NCBI GenBank assembly: GCA_017406005.1
Contig: JAFQZI010000127.1
Span: 1-42,074, forward strand
DNA: 42,074 nucleotides
Reading direction: 5' to 3'
Source of the DNA: Oscillospiraceae bacterium
Lineage (GTDB): Bacteria; Bacillota; Clostridia; Oscillospirales; Oscillospiraceae
A program made the translations under genes and the position numbers. Below are positions 13,699 to 21,557 of the stretch, piece by piece. Every line of letters starts with the position of its first letter. Position 1 is the stretch's first letter. The notes under the pieces were generated by a model. That model was given only the letters and a program-made list of their open reading frames with translations, was not told where the DNA came from and did not search any database.

Positions 13699-13766
13699 GT
13701 TAGTGCAGTGCATATTGCGCGGAAGACAACGCTGTACCACGCTTTTGGTGCGCAGCTCCGCGCATA
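13699..13766 (+). repeat. Structured intergenic repeat, subfamily A copy 3
   Basis: GGTTAGTGCAGTGCATAT then arms TGCGCGGA (13716-13723) and TCCGCGCA (13757-13764) around the core TGTACCACGCTTTTGGTGCG. It ends 33 bases before the dacA stop. Confidence 0.8.
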
Positions 13767-13798
13767 GGAGGGGAAGCGTAAAGGGGAAGATAAAAATG

Positions 13799-15343
13799 CT
13801 ACTGGTTATCCGAGAAGAAATCGGCGAGATCGTCCCCGATAGCAGCCTCTGAAGAGCCATTGGAGCCCCTGACGCGGTATTGTTCCGCGGAAAGGGGCTT
13901 CTTTTCCTCCGGAGGAAGGGTTTCCCGGAAGCGCATCATGTCCTCCTGGACAGCACGGCTTTCCGCGAGGCTCGCTTCCCGTTGAGCCTCAAGTGCCCGG
14001 CGTTCTTCCTGCTCCTGCCGCTCCCGCAGATGGCGGCGCCGGAGAGCTCGATAGCGCAGAATCAGAAAAAAGATGACCAGGAGGCCTCCCGCTGCGGCGA
14101 CAGCTGCTGTTTTGATCCATGGCTCTGCCAGCAATTCCTGCATCTGCGCCTTAAGCTGTGCTTTCCGGTCCAGCAGAACATCTTCCGAAGTGGCCAGCCG
14201 GATGGTCGTGTAAGGTTTTCCTTCGATCAGAACGGAAGCTGTCCCGAGCACGGTCCCTGCCGGAATCGGTGCGGTCAGCTCAGCATAACGGATATCCGGC
14301 ACGATCTGAATATCCTCGTCCTTCATTTCTTTCGGCAGGAGAAGCGAAATCTCTTCTGTGGAACGCAGAACAGCCGGAGCATTCCCGACGGCATAGGTGA
14401 CCGGCACCTGGGTGATCTGCTCCCCGATGGACAGAATGCGGCGGGAAACAAAGTTCCGGAAAGCCCAGTTATAGAGGCGGATTGTTCCGGAAAAGTTCCC
14501 GTAATCGTCCTGTCCGGTGTTCAAAGGCCCGTTGCAGCCCAGCAGGACTGCCAGCAGGCGGATGCCTTCTTTTTCGGCGGTGGAAACCAGGCAGTAGCCG
14601 GCCGCGCTGGTATATCCTGTTTTCACACCGGATGCGCCGGAATAAAGGTAGTCATCCCCGTAAATTCCGTCCTGGCAGATGAGAGCATTGGAATTTTTCA
14701 GAGTTCGGGTTTTTTTGTAGATATTCGTCGGAGCAATTTCATAGGAGAGGGTATCAACGATCTCTGCAAACAGCTCATGGCGCATGGCCTCCCGAGAAAT
14801 CAGGAAGAGGTCATAGGCGGTCGTATAATGACGGGAAGAAGAGAGTCCGTTTGTATCGGAAAAGTAAGTATCCACTGCACCGAGCTCGGACGCACGCATA
14901 TTCATCCGGTTGATGAACGTCTGAATGTTGCCGGCAACGGCAGCGGCAACGACATTGCATGCCTCATTGGCCGATTTGACCAGCGCACAGTAAAGATAGT
15001 CGCCAAAGCTCATCTGCTCTCCCGGGGAGATTTCTGCATTGCTGCTGTCGGAATCCAGCCCGCTCCAGCAGTCGGCCGGAGCTGTGATCACGGTGTCCAT
15101 GCTGATGTCTCCGCGCTCCACTGCTTCCACGGCGAGCAGGCCTGTCATGATTTTGGTCAGGCTGGCAGGGGGGCATTTTTCATGCATGTTCTTCTCGTAA
15201 AGAATCGTTCCGGAGTCCGGATCAGCCAGAACGACAGCCTCTGCGGTTACGGACGGGGCTGTCAGCGCAGCCGCCTGCGGCGCAACTGCAGAAAAGAACA
15301 GGCAGAGGAGCAGGTAAAGAGACAGAAGAGATCGGGTTTTCAT
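13799..15343 (-). CDS. dacA: D-alanyl-D-alanine carboxypeptidase (PBP5 type)
   Basis: 514 residues. Signal peptide (SLLSLYLLLCLFFSAVAPQA), then a penicillin-binding carboxypeptidase domain with SxxK (S61-K64 in ASLTKIM), SxN (S124-A-N126) and KTG (K241-G243 in VKTGYTSAAG). It trims the terminal D-Ala of peptidoglycan stem peptides outside the membrane. A second beta-rich PBP5-C-like domain follows, then a membrane helix at about 412-432 and a charged cytosolic tail of about 80 residues rich in Arg/Glu. That tail is longer than usual for the family. GGAAGAAA precedes the ATG. Confidence 0.92.
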   Translation of the reverse strand: MKTRSLLSLYLLLCLFFSAVAPQAAALTAPSVTAEAVVLADPDSGTILYEKNMHEKCPPASLTKIMTGLLAVEAVERGDISMDTVITAPADCWSGLDSDSSNAEISPGEQMSFGDYLYCALVKSANEACNVVAAAVAGNIQTFINRMNMRASELGAVDTYFSDTNGLSSSRHYTTAYDLFLISREAMRHELFAEIVDTLSYEIAPTNIYKKTRTLKNSNALICQDGIYGDDYLYSGASGVKTGYTSAAGYCLVSTAEKEGIRLLAVLLGCNGPLNTGQDDYGNFSGTIRLYNWAFRNFVSRRILSIGEQITQVPVTYAVGNAPAVLRSTEEISLLLPKEMKDEDIQIVPDIRYAELTAPIPAGTVLGTASVLIEGKPYTTIRLATSEDVLLDRKAQLKAQMQELLAEPWIKTAAVAAAGGLLVIFFLILRYRALRRRHLRERQEQEERRALEAQREASLAESRAVQEDMMRFRETLPPEEKKPLSAEQYRVRGSNGSSEAAIGDDLADFFSDNQ

Positions 15344-15390
15344 GATTTGTTTTCTTCCTGATAGTTAAGGTATTGGTCCTTCGTAATAAA

Positions 15391-15453
15391 TGCGGGGCCC
15401 CTTGCGCGGGAAGTGTTGTTGTACCAGGATTGTAGGTACGCTGTCCCGCGCTT
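15391..15453 (+). repeat. Structured intergenic repeat, subfamily A copy 4
   Basis: Diverged copy. Outer arms GCGCGGGA (15404-15411) and TCCCGCGC (15444-15451) pair perfectly; the inner stem is GTACC (15421-15425) / GGTAC (15435-15439). Compared with copies 2-3 both stems differ by compensating changes. It sits between the divergent dacA and efp genes. Confidence 0.75.
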
Positions 15454-15560
15454 TATTTAGTGCAGCGATTTCTGAGATAGCGATACGGTAGATTACTATT
15501 ATATCGGAAGGGTTTGGCAAAGTCAAAGAAAACACGCGGGTTTGAAAGAAGAAAAAAGTG

Positions 15561-15589
15561 TTGCAAAGTACGTTGCAATCAGGTAAAAT
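15561..15589 (+). promoter_or_regulatory. Promoter of efp
   Basis: TTGCAA (15561-15566), 17-base spacer, TAAAAT (15584-15589), about 50 bases before the efp start. Confidence 0.7.
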
Positions 15590-15640
15590 ATTCCGGTAAA
15601 GGCAATTCGCTTATTTATTCTTTTTGGGAGGTCAAAATAG

Positions 15641-16204
15641 ATGGGTACCATTACAGCGGGTGATTTCCGCAACGGTGTTACGTACGAGGAAGACGGTCAG
15701 GTAAAGCAGGTCGTTGAGTTTCAGCATGTCAAGCCGGGCAAAGGCGCAGCTTTCGTTCGCACCAAAAGCAAGAATGTGATTACCGGTGCCGTGACGGAGA
15801 CGTCCTACAACCCCACCGCCAAATTTGAAACGGCGACGATTGACCGTATGACGGCGGAATACAGCTACAGTGACGGAGATCTTTACTACTTCATGAACCC
15901 GGAGACATACGAGCTCGAGCCGGTTGACGGTTCCGTGCTGGGTGATAACTTCAAGTTCGTCAAGGAGAATATGGAGTGCACGATCTATTCTTATAAGGGC
16001 AAAGTCTTCAATGTGGAACCGCCGTTCTTTGTTGACCTTGAAGTAACGGCTACCGATCCCGGTTTTGCCGGCAATACGGCCACCAATGCCACGAAGCCCG
16101 CAACACTGGAAACCGGCGCAGAGATCAAAGTTCCTCTGTTCATTGAAACCGGAGAGATCATCAGGGTTGACACCCGAACGGGTGAATATCTCAGCAGAGC
16201 ATAA
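15641..16204 (+). CDS. efp: Elongation factor P
   Basis: 187 residues, the standard length for EF-P, which enters the ribosome E site and relieves stalling at polyproline stretches. The loop lysine lies in [14 protein letters not shown], and the three domains (KOW-like, OB, OB) are continuous, ending with the signature [18 protein letters not shown] precedes the ATG. Single-gene transcript with its own promoter and terminator. No modification enzyme gene (EpmA, EarP or YmfI type) is adjacent. Confidence 0.97.
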   Translation: MGTITAGDFRNGVTYEEDGQVKQVVEFQHVKPGKGAAFVRTKSKNVITGAVTETSYNPTAKFETATIDRMTAEYSYSDGDLYYFMNPETYELEPVDGSVLGDNFKFVKENMECTIYSYKGKVFNVEPPFFVDLEVTATDPGFAGNTATNATKPATLETGAEIKVPLFIETGEIIRVDTRTGEYLSRA

Positions 16205-16213
16205 AAAAGGAGC

Positions 16214-16237
16214 GGAGGGCGGAAGCCCTCCGTTTTT
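16214..16237 (+). terminator. Intrinsic terminator of efp
   Basis: GGAGGGC-GGAA-GCCCTCC followed by GTTTTT, ten bases after the efp stop. Confidence 0.92.
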
Positions 16238-16249
16238 GATTAGCCTATC

Positions 16250-16319
16250 GCGGCAGGTGCGCAGCAGGTTGCGCGGAAGTCAACATTACGGCACGATCCT
16301 GGTGCGCTGCTCCGCGCTC
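16250..16319 (+). repeat. Structured intergenic repeat, subfamily A copy 5
   Basis: GCGGCAGGTGCGCAGCAG then arms GCGCGGA (16271-16277) and TCCGCGC (16311-16317); inner stem GCAC (16291-16294) / GTGC (16302-16305). First of a tandem pair before rarA. Confidence 0.75.
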
Positions 16320-16345
16320 TGAAGAGGGTTGGGAGCGTTTTGTAA

Positions 16346-16412
16346 CCGGTGCAGTGCATGTTGCGCGGAAGACAGCAATGCGGTACGATTTCAGTACGGT
16401 ATTCCGCGCTAT
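16346..16412 (+). repeat. Structured intergenic repeat, subfamily A copy 6
   Basis: CCGGTGCAGTGCATG then arms GCGCGGAA / TTCCGCGC (16363-16370, 16402-16409); inner stem GTAC (16383-16386) / GTAC (16394-16397), again different from copy 5 but still paired. It ends 41 bases before the rarA start and may be in its leader. Confidence 0.75.
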
Positions 16413-16452
16413 GTGGCGGTTGTGGAGCTGCTTTTTTGGATTGGAGGTTCAT

Positions 16453-17712
16453 ATGGACGAAAGGTATAAGCCGCTGGCAGATGAGATCCGGCCGGAATCT
16501 CTGGATGATGTGGTCGGGCAGAAGCATATTCTCGGCCCCAACGGCATGCTGCGGCGCATTGTCCTCAGCGGATCGGTGCCGAATATGATATTTTACGGCC
16601 CCTCGGGCACGGGGAAAACCACGGTTGCCCGCATTATCGCCGAGCGCACCAGCCGCACCCTCCGCAGGCTCAATGCCACCACCGCGGGGATTGCCGATAT
16701 CAAGAAGATTATCGACGAGCTGGATACATTCCTCACCCCCGGCGGTGTGCTGCTCTATCTCGATGAGATCCAGTATTTCAACAAAAAGCAGCAGCAGAGT
16801 CTCCTGGAGTTTATGGAGGACGGCCGGATCACGCTCATCGCTTCCACCACCGAAAATCCGTATTTCTGCGTCTTCGGGGCAGTGCTGAGCCGTTCGACGG
16901 TGTTTGAGTTTAAACCCGTCGCTCCGGAGGAAGTGCGTCAGGCTGTTTTACGGGCGGTCGGTATTGCCAACGCCCGCCGTACGGTTCCCGTCACGGTTGA
17001 GGAGGATGCAATAAAGCGGATCAGCCTTGCCTGCGGCGGGGATGTGAGAAAGGCGATGAATGCACTCGAGCTGCTGTTTTCCACCGTGGAAGACGGCGGT
17101 GTGATCACCGAGGAAGACGCCGCGGCTGTGACGCAGAAAAGCGCCGTCCGCTATGACAGGGACGGCGATGAGCATTATGATATTCTTTCTGCCCTGATGA
17201 AGTCTCTCCGCGGTTCCGATCCCGATGCTGCGCTTCATTATCTGGCGCGGGTGCTGGAGACCGGGGATCTCCCCGGAGTCTGCCGACGGATCCTGTGCTC
17301 TGCCAGCGAAGATATCGGTCTTGCCTGGCCGCAGGCTGTGCCGGTGGTGAAGGCCTGTGTGGACAGCGCGTTGCAGCTCGGGCTGCCGGAAGCGCGCCTC
17401 CCGCTGGCAGAGGCCTGTATTTTCCTTGCCACCTGCCCGAAGAGCAACACCGCCTGTCTGGCCATCGATGCGGCCCTCAGCGATGTGCGCGCCGGAAAGG
17501 CCGGCAGCATTCCCCGCCAGCTTCAGAATGTACATGCGGACGGAACGGGTTTTGAACGGGAGCAGGGATATCTCTATCCGCACAGCTTCCCGAACCGCTG
17601 GGTGCCGCAGCAGTATCTGCCCGATGAGCTGAAAGACGTGCGGTATTATGATTACGGCGACAACAAGACGGAACAGGCAGCAAAGGCGTACTGGGAGAAG
17701 ATCAAGGGGTAA
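16453..17712 (+). CDS. rarA: Replication-associated recombination ATPase RarA
   Basis: 419 residues, typical of RarA/MgsA, a clamp-loader-like AAA+ ATPase that acts at stalled replication forks. N-terminal signature PLADEIRPESLDDVVGQKHI, Walker A GPSGTGKT at 49-56, Walker B LYLDEIQ at 101-107, sensor STTENPYF, and the family C-terminal domain ending YLPDELKDVRYYDYGDNK. The ATG at 16453 has GGAGG five bases upstream; an open frame reaching into repeat A6 is not part of the gene. The last 11 bases overlap the 3' end of the convergent CotH gene. Confidence 0.95.
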   Translation: MDERYKPLADEIRPESLDDVVGQKHILGPNGMLRRIVLSGSVPNMIFYGPSGTGKTTVARIIAERTSRTLRRLNATTAGIADIKKIIDELDTFLTPGGVLLYLDEIQYFNKKQQQSLLEFMEDGRITLIASTTENPYFCVFGAVLSRSTVFEFKPVAPEEVRQAVLRAVGIANARRTVPVTVEEDAIKRISLACGGDVRKAMNALELLFSTVEDGGVITEEDAAAVTQKSAVRYDRDGDEHYDILSALMKSLRGSDPDAALHYLARVLETGDLPGVCRRILCSASEDIGLAWPQAVPVVKACVDSALQLGLPEARLPLAEACIFLATCPKSNTACLAIDAALSDVRAGKAGSIPRQLQNVHADGTGFEREQGYLYPHSFPNRWVPQQYLPDELKDVRYYDYGDNKTEQAAKAYWEKIKG

Positions 17713-20077
17713 GATCCGGGAGATTGCTGAAATACAGTTTTCTCTCCTTAGGGGTGACTTTGCAGAAATCGCAGATCCTTTCCACGCAGAGTTCTGTCCA
17801 TCCCGAGCGGATCCGGTTTTTCAGGCTGTCAAGATGCTCCTGCCACGAGGAATAGGTCATGCCGGAAAAGGCAGAATCCCGTTCTACCTCCGGAGCGACG
17901 ACGGCTGCCAGCTCATCGAGCTTCCGGCAGATGTTTTCCTGTGTGAGCACGGATCGAAATGCTTCTCCCGCACGGGAGAGAAACAGTTTGCGGTAAGCGG
18001 GGTTTTCCAGAAGCTTTGCATTCACCATGCTGACCTGGCTGCCGTAGGTGAGCACGTTGTTCATGCAGAAATCTGTGCTGTAGAAGGCACAGTCAAGATC
18101 GTAGAGGATCAGCTGCCATTTTCCGCCGTTGGCAGCGTCCTGTGCATAGCGCAGATTCCCTTCCGCCAGATCATAATTGCCGAAAGTTCCTTCCAGGATG
18201 CTCCAGTCTGCCAGGCTTTCCAAATCGAGGACAGACGCGAACGGCTGAAAGTTTTCCTCTTTTTTCATATCACTGTACAGATTGGCAAAAGCGTCCGTAT
18301 ACAGGCTTCCGTGGAACACGGAAGCCTCTTCCATTTTCACATCTTTTTTTTCAATCCCGTGCAGGGAGGCGTAAAAAGCCTCGTTGGGTTTTTCCATCAG
18401 CGCATAGATACCCTTGTAAATGCCGTTGATGTAGAGCACGCAATACTGAAAACGTTCCGAGACAACCGCATCTGTGAAATCGTCAGTCAGCGAATAACAG
18501 GCTTCGTTGCGTACGATCGTGTTGCTCTGGTCCTGTCCGGCGCGCAGCAGCAGGTTGGTAAAAGTGGTCACTCCTCCGTCAAACAGATCATAGTCCAGCT
18601 GCTCTGCCCCGTAACTCCCGCGGAAGCGCACGCTCATGTTTTTCTTGGGAAGGACAAGGCTGGTGTCGCCGTGCATTTTGATGCCGCAGCCCAGGGAGAA
18701 AGAATGCTTCCCCTCATACCAGGCGATATTCCCCGGTATTTCGATGCCTTTCAGTCCGTTGATATACATTTCCTGGAAACTGTCACGGTCATCGGAAGCC
18801 AGACTGACCACCGGCAGGGTGTGCCCCTCGTTGAGCAGATAAGTGAAGGTGACCGGGCGGGAAGGCAAAGCCCCCTGTTCAATGCAGACAGCGCGCAGAA
18901 CAGTGGTCTCCGTCAGCGTGATGGGACCGGAATAATAAACAGAAGAGTCAGTCGGGCGGCTGCCGTCCAGCGTATAGCGGATTTCCCCGGGAGCAGTCAG
19001 GGTAACGGAGACGGAGGAGACGTTTTCAAACAGCCCGTCCCGACCTTCCAGCGTCGGAACGGCGGAAACCCTGCGTTCGCCGGAACTGTTTTCCAGCCCC
19101 GGGCTTTCCTGACGCAGGTAAAAGAATCCTTCCTGCCCCGGTACGCGGCCGTAGGTCCCCTTGTAAGGAATTTCCCGCAGAGAAGCATAATCGATCAGCT
19201 CTCCCCGGATGGTGCTGAGATAGAGCTGTTCATTTTCGGCGTTGAGAGAGAAAGGCGCCATCTGGAACTCTGCGGAGGAAGAAAGGGAACTTTCTTTGTT
19301 GCAGAGAATCACCAGGAAACCGCCTGGGGGCAGGGTTCCGGAGAGCCTGTACAGATCCGGGGAATCAAGATTGTCCGAAAGGCAGAATTGTGAAAGGTCG
19401 ACGGTTTCGGAAGAAATATTTTTCAGCTCCACCCAGTCGGAATAGCCGAGCGGCTCCTGATAGAAGAAAGTGAAGTTGTCCACACATACTTCGTTGATGA
19501 CCAGAGGTCCGGCAGGACGGCGGGCAGAAGCAGCACGCTCGTAACCCTCCGCCGAGTTTGGCTCTCCCGGTGTTGGGTAGGGAGTCGTGGTCCAGCATCC
19601 TGTGTCATCGGATGCGAGGGAGTAGTCGCTCCGATCGGTTTTAATGCTGCAGAAGCTTACGGGAGTTCCGTTCCGGTCACAGAGCGAAATCCGGTCTCCG
19701 TCCGAGAGGGCAAAGCCGGTACAGAGTGCAGAACCGGCGCTGTCTTTCCGGGCTGCAAAGACGACGATCTGACTTCCCGCCTGCAAGGTACAGGAAGGGA
19801 AAACCCAGATGCGTTTGCCCCCGTTTTTGGAGAGGGACCAGCCCTCCAGGTCAAGATCCCTTCCGGCTGTATTCCGGATTTCCACCCAGTCGGAGAAGTC
19901 CCCGTCCGGGTCCTGAAAGGCGGCTTTATTTTTCGTCATCACTTCCGAAAGGCAGGCCAGTCCGCGCCCGGATTCCGCCTGCACTGCGGCAGAGTCGGTT
20001 TGTTCAAGCGCGATGGTCTCCTGCGGAAGGCAGAGAAACAGTATGATAATGAAAAGAACCGGAATTGCTTTTTTCAT
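17702..20077 (-). CDS. Secreted CotH-type protein with lamin-tail domains
   Basis: 791 residues. Signal peptide (KKAIPVLFIIILFLCLPQET), two lamin-tail domains (about 38-165, DWVEIRNTAGRDLDLEGWSL; about 190-320, DWVELKNISSETVDLSQFCL), a chitobiase/FN3-like domain (about 350-415, GEIRYTLDGSRPTDSSVYY), and a CotH domain (about 425-760: GIKMHGDTSLVLPKKNMSVR, YDLFDG, ILYDLDCAF). CotH proteins are atypical secreted protein kinases, first known from spore coats; the DLD near LILYDLDCAF fits the metal-binding site. Probably cell-surface attached or released, although no anchor is visible. Its 3' end overlaps rarA by 11 bases, tail to tail. Confidence 0.85.
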   Translation of the reverse strand: MKKAIPVLFIIILFLCLPQETIALEQTDSAAVQAESGRGLACLSEVMTKNKAAFQDPDGDFSDWVEIRNTAGRDLDLEGWSLSKNGGKRIWVFPSCTLQAGSQIVVFAARKDSAGSALCTGFALSDGDRISLCDRNGTPVSFCSIKTDRSDYSLASDDTGCWTTTPYPTPGEPNSAEGYERAASARRPAGPLVINEVCVDNFTFFYQEPLGYSDWVELKNISSETVDLSQFCLSDNLDSPDLYRLSGTLPPGGFLVILCNKESSLSSSAEFQMAPFSLNAENEQLYLSTIRGELIDYASLREIPYKGTYGRVPGQEGFFYLRQESPGLENSSGERRVSAVPTLEGRDGLFENVSSVSVTLTAPGEIRYTLDGSRPTDSSVYYSGPITLTETTVLRAVCIEQGALPSRPVTFTYLLNEGHTLPVVSLASDDRDSFQEMYINGLKGIEIPGNIAWYEGKHSFSLGCGIKMHGDTSLVLPKKNMSVRFRGSYGAEQLDYDLFDGGVTTFTNLLLRAGQDQSNTIVRNEACYSLTDDFTDAVVSERFQYCVLYINGIYKGIYALMEKPNEAFYASLHGIEKKDVKMEEASVFHGSLYTDAFANLYSDMKKEENFQPFASVLDLESLADWSILEGTFGNYDLAEGNLRYAQDAANGGKWQLILYDLDCAFYSTDFCMNNVLTYGSQVSMVNAKLLENPAYRKLFLSRAGEAFRSVLTQENICRKLDELAAVVAPEVERDSAFSGMTYSSWQEHLDSLKNRIRSGWTELCVERICDFCKVTPKERKLYFSNLPDLTP

Positions 20078-20160
20078 GAGAAGAAAACCTTTAGGAATAA
20101 ATCAATGTTGCCTTATTATACAGGAATTCAATTGTTCGGTCAATTCTGTTTAAACCTGCA

Positions 20161-20189
20161 TTGCGAAAAACTGCACTGCTTGTTATAAT
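20161..20189 (+). promoter_or_regulatory. Promoter of the flavoprotein pair
   Basis: TTGCGA (20161-20166), 17-base spacer, perfect TATAAT (20184-20189). Transcription from here would include repeat B1 in a leader of about 155 bases. Confidence 0.6.
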
Positions 20190-20202
20190 GTAATAGTTTA
20201 GT

Positions 20203-20320
20203 TACCTCGTGATCAGTGCAGACCAGATGAAGCAAGGATCGTCACGCGTTTCTCGCGCGTCGTGATGCTCGCGCAAAAACATTGTACCTCGATTTTGGTG
20301 CACGGGCGCGAGCTCAGTAT
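20203..20320 (+). repeat. Structured intergenic repeat, subfamily B copy 1
   Basis: CCTCGTGATCAGTGCAGACCA at the left, outer arms GCTCGCGC (20267-20274) / GCGCGAGC (20306-20313), core TTGTACCTCGATTTTGGTGC at 20282-20301. An extra hairpin-like insertion rich in CGCG lies at about 20235-20265. The terminal inverted repeat seen in B3/B4 is degenerate here (AATAGTTTAGT). Located in the leader of the downstream gene. Confidence 0.72.
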
Positions 20321-20351
20321 AGAGTGAGAGAAGAAAAAGGAAGGTTCCGGG

Positions 20352-21557
20352 ATGAAAAAAGTAGTAATCATCGGCGGAGGGGCGTCGGGCATGGCGGCGG
20401 CGCTCACCGCCGCGGAAGGAAAAGAGAATACGGTGATCCTGCTCGAACGGCAAAGCCGGGTGGGTAGGAAGCTGCTTGCCACAGGCAACGGCCGGTGCAA
20501 CCTCACCAATACAGGTGCCGCGCTGAAGAACTATCACGGACAAAATCCCGCCTTCGCCCTGCCGTCGCTGCAAGCTTTCCCGCCGGAAGAAGTGATCACC
20601 TGGTTTCGTTCTCTGGGCCTTGTCACAACTGAGCAGTACGGCGGCCGTGTTTTTCCCCTGTCGGAATCGGCAGGCAGCGTGCTGGATGTGCTGCGTTTTG
20701 CACTTGCCTCAGCCGGCGTTGCAGTCCATGCCGGAGAGACGGCGAAGAGGCTGGAAAAAAGCGACGGAAAGCTGACGGTCACCACAGATCTGGCTGTTTA
20801 CCGGGCGGACGCTGTCATCGTTGCCTGCGGCGGAAAGGCGGGCGGAAAACTCGGAGGGGTCTCCGACGGGTATGACCTTCTCTCCTCCCTCGGCCACCGA
20901 TGCACCCCGCTCTACCCCGCTCTCGTCCCACTGAAAACCGATACCGACTTTCCACGGTCTTTGAAGGGAGTACGGGCTGAAGCAGCGATCCGGCTTGTCA
21001 GGGGAGGAAAACTCTGCGGAAAGAGCCGCGGGGAACTGCAGTTTACGGAAAAGGGAGTTTCCGGGCCGGCGGCGTTTGATCTGTCCCGGGAGGCCTCCGT
21101 CGGCGGGGGGGAACTGATTCTCGATTTTCTGCCTGATCTCCCGGAAGAGGAAGTTCTTACTCTGCTCTGCCGACGGCAGGAGCTGTCGCCGGAGCTCGAA
21201 AACGGCAGCATCTTTGCTGGAATGCTGCACAGCAGGCTCGGCATGGCTGTGGTACGCGCATCGGGCCTGCGGCCGTCCGGCAATATCGGAGAGCTGACCG
21301 CACGAGACGTTTCGGCACTTTTGCAGACGGCAAAGGCGTTTTGCCTTTGCGTCACGGGGACGGACAGTTTTGACAATGCCCAGATCACGGCAGGCGGGAT
21401 CTGCACGGACGGCTTTGACCCCGACACCCTGGAGAGCCGCCTGGTGCCCGGGGTGTTTGCCTGCGGGGAAGTCCTCGATCTGGATGGGGACTGTGGCGGC
21501 TACAATCTCCAGTGGGCCTGGGCAAGCGGGCGGAAGGCAGGGAGGCTCGGAGCATGA
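20352..21557 (+). CDS. FAD-dependent oxidoreductase, HI0933/YhiN (BaiN-like) family
   Basis: 401 residues, full family length. Rossmann dinucleotide site VVIIGGGASGMAAALTAAEG at 4-23, then the family signature GRKLLATGNGRCNLTN, and the C-terminal FAD-contact stretch DGDCGGYNLQWAWASGRKAG. These flavoproteins are called aminoacetone oxidase-like or BaiN-like in databases; the physiological substrate is mostly unknown. AAGGAAGG precedes the ATG. Stop and next start overlap (ATGA), so it forms an operon with a second flavoprotein. Confidence 0.9.
   Translation: MKKVVIIGGGASGMAAALTAAEGKENTVILLERQSRVGRKLLATGNGRCNLTNTGAALKNYHGQNPAFALPSLQAFPPEEVITWFRSLGLVTTEQYGGRVFPLSESAGSVLDVLRFALASAGVAVHAGETAKRLEKSDGKLTVTTDLAVYRADAVIVACGGKAGGKLGGVSDGYDLLSSLGHRCTPLYPALVPLKTDTDFPRSLKGVRAEAAIRLVRGGKLCGKSRGELQFTEKGVSGPAAFDLSREASVGGGELILDFLPDLPEEEVLTLLCRRQELSPELENGSIFAGMLHSRLGMAVVRASGLRPSGNIGELTARDVSALLQTAKAFCLCVTGTDSFDNAQITAGGICTDGFDPDTLESRLVPGVFACGEVLDLDGDCGGYNLQWAWASGRKAGRLGA

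Noticed and set aside
13880-15361. 493-codon plus-strand frame opposite dacA
   Set aside because: Composition is that of an antisense shadow; dacA has all catalytic motifs and a signal peptide.
10692-16412. Repeats A as a CRISPR array or degraded CRISPR
   Set aside because: Copies are dispersed between unrelated genes, about 65-70 bases long, with no regular spacers and no cas genes; each copy is itself a palindrome.
16354-16452. N-terminal extension of RarA into repeat A6
   Set aside because: The extension encodes repeat sequence and is unlike the family; ATG 16453 has GGAGG and starts the conserved domain.
17648-19393. 581-codon plus-strand frame opposite the CotH gene
   Set aside because: It has no start signal and no recognisable domain; the minus-strand frame has signal peptide and ordered domains.
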